From an uncultured Planctomycetaceae bacterium (lineage in GTDB: Bacteria; Planctomycetota; Planctomycetia; Pirellulales; Pirellulaceae), in the NCBI GenBank assembly GCA_937967755.1, contig CALBTA010000022.1:1-6097 (forward strand): DNA of 6,097 nt. Direction: 5' to 3'. Below are positions 4,527 through 6,097 of this stretch, piece after piece. Under the pieces are notes generated by a model. That model was not told the DNA's origin, did not search any database, and saw only the letters and a list, made by a program, of their open reading frames with translations. Each line of letters starts with the position of its first letter. Within the stretch, counting starts at the first letter, position 1. The position numbers and the translations under genes were made by a program.

Positions 4527-6097
4527 ATGAAAAAAGAAATGCTGATCAACGTGCGCCAGGCGGAAGAGTGCCGCATCGCCATCGTTGAAGACGGCGTCCT
4601 CGAAGAACTCTACATCGAGCGCACCAGCCAGGACAACTACGTCGGCAATATTTACAAGGGCAAGATCGTCAATCTGGAGCCGAGCATTCAGGCGGCGTTC
4701 GTCGACTTTGGCGTTGGCCGAAACGGCTTCTTGCATATAAGCGATGTCGAGCCTCAGTACTTCCGACAAGGCGGGTTCGACCCTGACAATCTGCCCGGTG
4801 AAGACGACCGCCCGCGCGGGGGCCGCAATGGAAACGGCCGCGGCGGAAACGGCCGCGGCAACGGACGGGGCGGAAACCGGCAAGGCCAACGCCCCCGGCG
4901 GTACAGCAACCGCCCGCGCATTAAGCCGCCCATCCAAGACATCTTCAAGCGGGGCGACGAAGTCCTGGTGCAGGTCATCAAGGAAGGCATCGGCACGAAA
5001 GGGCCAACGCTTTCGACTTACATGAGCATCCCGGGCCGCTACCTGGTGCTGATGCCGGCGCTGGGCCGGGTTGGCGTATCGCGCAAGATCGACGACGAAG
5101 ACGCCCGCCGCAAATTGCGGGATATGCTGCTGGAACTCAACCCGCCCAAGGGCTTGGGGTTCATCGTTCGCACCGCCGGTGTCGAGCGAACGCGCCGCGA
5201 ACTATCCCGCGACATGGCGTACCTACTGCGACTGTGGAAAGCGATTTATCGGCGGCTGGGGAAGACCGAAGCTCCGGTCGATATTTACGAAGAGAGCGAC
5301 ATGATCATTCGCACCATTCGTGATATCTTCACCACCGACGTCGATGCGATCTACATCGATCAGGAAGAGGCGTACAACCGGGCCAAGGAGTTCCTGCAAC
5401 TGGTCATGCCGCGCTATGCCAACCGGCTGCATCACTACGACGGCAAGGAACCGCTATTTTACAAGTACAAGATTGATGAAGAAATCACCAGCATCAATCA
5501 GCGCGAAGTGAAACTCCGCAGCGGCGGCTCGATCGTCATCGATCAGACCGAAGCCCTGGTCGCCATCGACGTGAACAGCGGAACCTTCCGCGCCGACGAC
5601 GACGCGGAAGTCAGCGCTTACAAACTGAACGTAATCGCCGCCAAGGAAATCGCCCGGCAGTTGCGGCTGCGGGATTTGGGCGGGGTGATTGTGAACGACT
5701 TCATCGACATGCGGCGCGAGAAGCACCGCCGCGGAGTCGAGCGCACCCTGCGCGACGCCGTGAAACGCGACCGGGCCCGCACCAAGATTCTGCGGACCAG
5801 CCCCTTCGGCCTGGTCGAGATGACCCGCCAACGCATCCGCCCCAGCCTGAAGCGCAGCGTCTTCGGCGATTGCCCTTGCTGCGAAGGCCGCGGGGTGGTC
5901 AAAAGTGTCGAGAGCATGGGCCTGGAGGTCGTGCGGATGCTGATCCTCGCCAGCCACCAGGACAAGGTTCGCCGCGTCACGGTGCGGTGCAACGACGAAG
6001 TCGCCGCCTACCTGAATAACAACAAGCGGAAGGAACTCGCCGACATCGAAGAGGGCGGCGACATGACCATTCAGATCCTCGGCAGCGAATCGGCCTT
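4527..6097 (+). CDS. rng: Ribonuclease E/G (Rne/Rng family), C-terminus cut by the window edge
   Basis: Endoribonuclease for mRNA decay and rRNA/tRNA maturation. 523 complete codons are visible, covering the whole catalytic core. The S1 RNA-binding domain (NYVGNIYKGKIVNLEPSIQ, then AAFVDFGVGRNGFLHISD) is interrupted by an Arg/Gly/Asn-rich insertion at about residues 95-131 and resumes near 136. The Mg-binding aspartates are Asp348 (AIDVNSG) and Asp391 (GGVIVNDFIDM), 43 apart as in E. coli RNase E (303 and 346). The Zn-link CPCC has Cys449 and Cys452, 58 after Asp391, again as in E. coli (404, 407). ATG at 4527 (MKKEMLINV) matches the family start; there is no clear Shine-Dalgarno. rne and rng cannot be told apart without the C-terminus, where a degradosome scaffold would lie. 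DUF2344 is 90 bases upstream. Confidence 0.96.
   Translation, partial: MKKEMLINVRQAEECRIAIVEDGVLEELYIERTSQDNYVGNIYKGKIVNLEPSIQAAFVDFGVGRNGFLHISDVEPQYFRQGGFDPDNLPGEDDRPRGGRNGNGRGGNGRGNGRGGNRQGQRPRRYSNRPRIKPPIQDIFKRGDEVLVQVIKEGIGTKGPTLSTYMSIPGRYLVLMPALGRVGVSRKIDDEDARRKLRDMLLELNPPKGLGFIVRTAGVERTRRELSRDMAYLLRLWKAIYRRLGKTEAPVDIYEESDMIIRTIRDIFTTDVDAIYIDQEEAYNRAKEFLQLVMPRYANRLHHYDGKEPLFYKYKIDEEITSINQREVKLRSGGSIVIDQTEALVAIDVNSGTFRADDDAEVSAYKLNVIAAKEIARQLRLRDLGGVIVNDFIDMRREKHRRGVERTLRDAVKRDRARTKILRTSPFGLVEMTRQRIRPSLKRSVFGDCPCCEGRGVVKSVESMGLEVVRMLILASHQDKVRRVTVRCNDEVAAYLNNNKRKELADIEEGGDMTIQILGSESA
4830..4859 (+). repeat. 15-bp perfect tandem repeat (two copies) in the RNase E/G gene
   Basis: GGAAACGGCCGCGGC occurs twice head to tail at 4830-4844 and 4845-4859. 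It is followed by a degenerate AACGGACGGGGC and another GGAAAC. Being a multiple of three, it encodes repeating Gly-Asn-Gly-Arg-Gly in the low-complexity S1 insertion. Slippage here could change the length of the insertion without a frameshift. Confidence 0.8.

Noticed and set aside
4503..4937. Minus-strand frame of 144 codons rich in Ala and Val, signal-peptide-like
   Set aside because: It is the antisense of the Gly/Arg-rich RNase E/G insertion, which reads as Ala/Pro/Val on the other strand.
5454..5957. Minus-strand frame of 167 codons
   Set aside because: It is antisense to the catalytic core of RNase E/G, including both catalytic aspartates.

Overview
The window looks like a chromosomal segment of a planctomycete (Planctomycetota, probably Pirellulales-like). 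This is inferred from moderately high G+C, mostly weak or absent Shine-Dalgarno sequences, a GLHLRPAG-type HPr, a RNase E/G with an Arg-Gly-Asn-rich insertion in its S1 domain, and the DUF2344 - RNase E/G neighbourhood. No 16S rRNA or other direct marker is present, so the taxonomy is an inference.

Left third (1-1818, minus strand): the N-terminal 606 residues of a membrane sensor histidine kinase (TM - CHASE - TM - PAS/PAC - HisKA - start of the ATPase domain). It runs off the left edge inside the ATP-binding domain. A divergent intergenic region (1819-2140) separates it from the plus-strand genes. It holds two inverted repeats sharing the half-site ACAAC/GTTGT, spaced about three helical turns and overlapping a weak candidate kinase promoter, plus a separate TATAAT box and leader hairpin in front of hpf.

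Middle (2141-3465, plus strand): hpf (ribosome hibernation factor), ptsN (nitrogen-PTS EIIA) and an HPr phosphocarrier. The order matches the tail of the enterobacterial rpoN operon (rpoN-hpf-ptsN-rapZ-npr) without rpoN and rapZ, and no Enzyme I is in view. Together they suggest a regulatory phosphorelay next to a translation-silencing factor.

3466-3806 is a 341-base stretch without a recognisable protein gene. By hand it folds into a long imperfect rod whose ends pair (3572-3583 with 3776-3787), and G-U wobbles favour the plus strand. It is the best candidate here for something undescribed: a structured small RNA or a long leader in front of the next gene.

Right third (3807-6097, plus strand): a DUF2344/TIGR03936 radical-SAM-linked protein, without its usual radical SAM partner immediately upstream, and then a RNase E/G gene that runs off the right edge. 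Its catalytic aspartates and zinc-link cysteines are all present at E. coli RNase E spacing. The plus-strand genes therefore gather around translation, phosphotransfer signalling and RNA processing.
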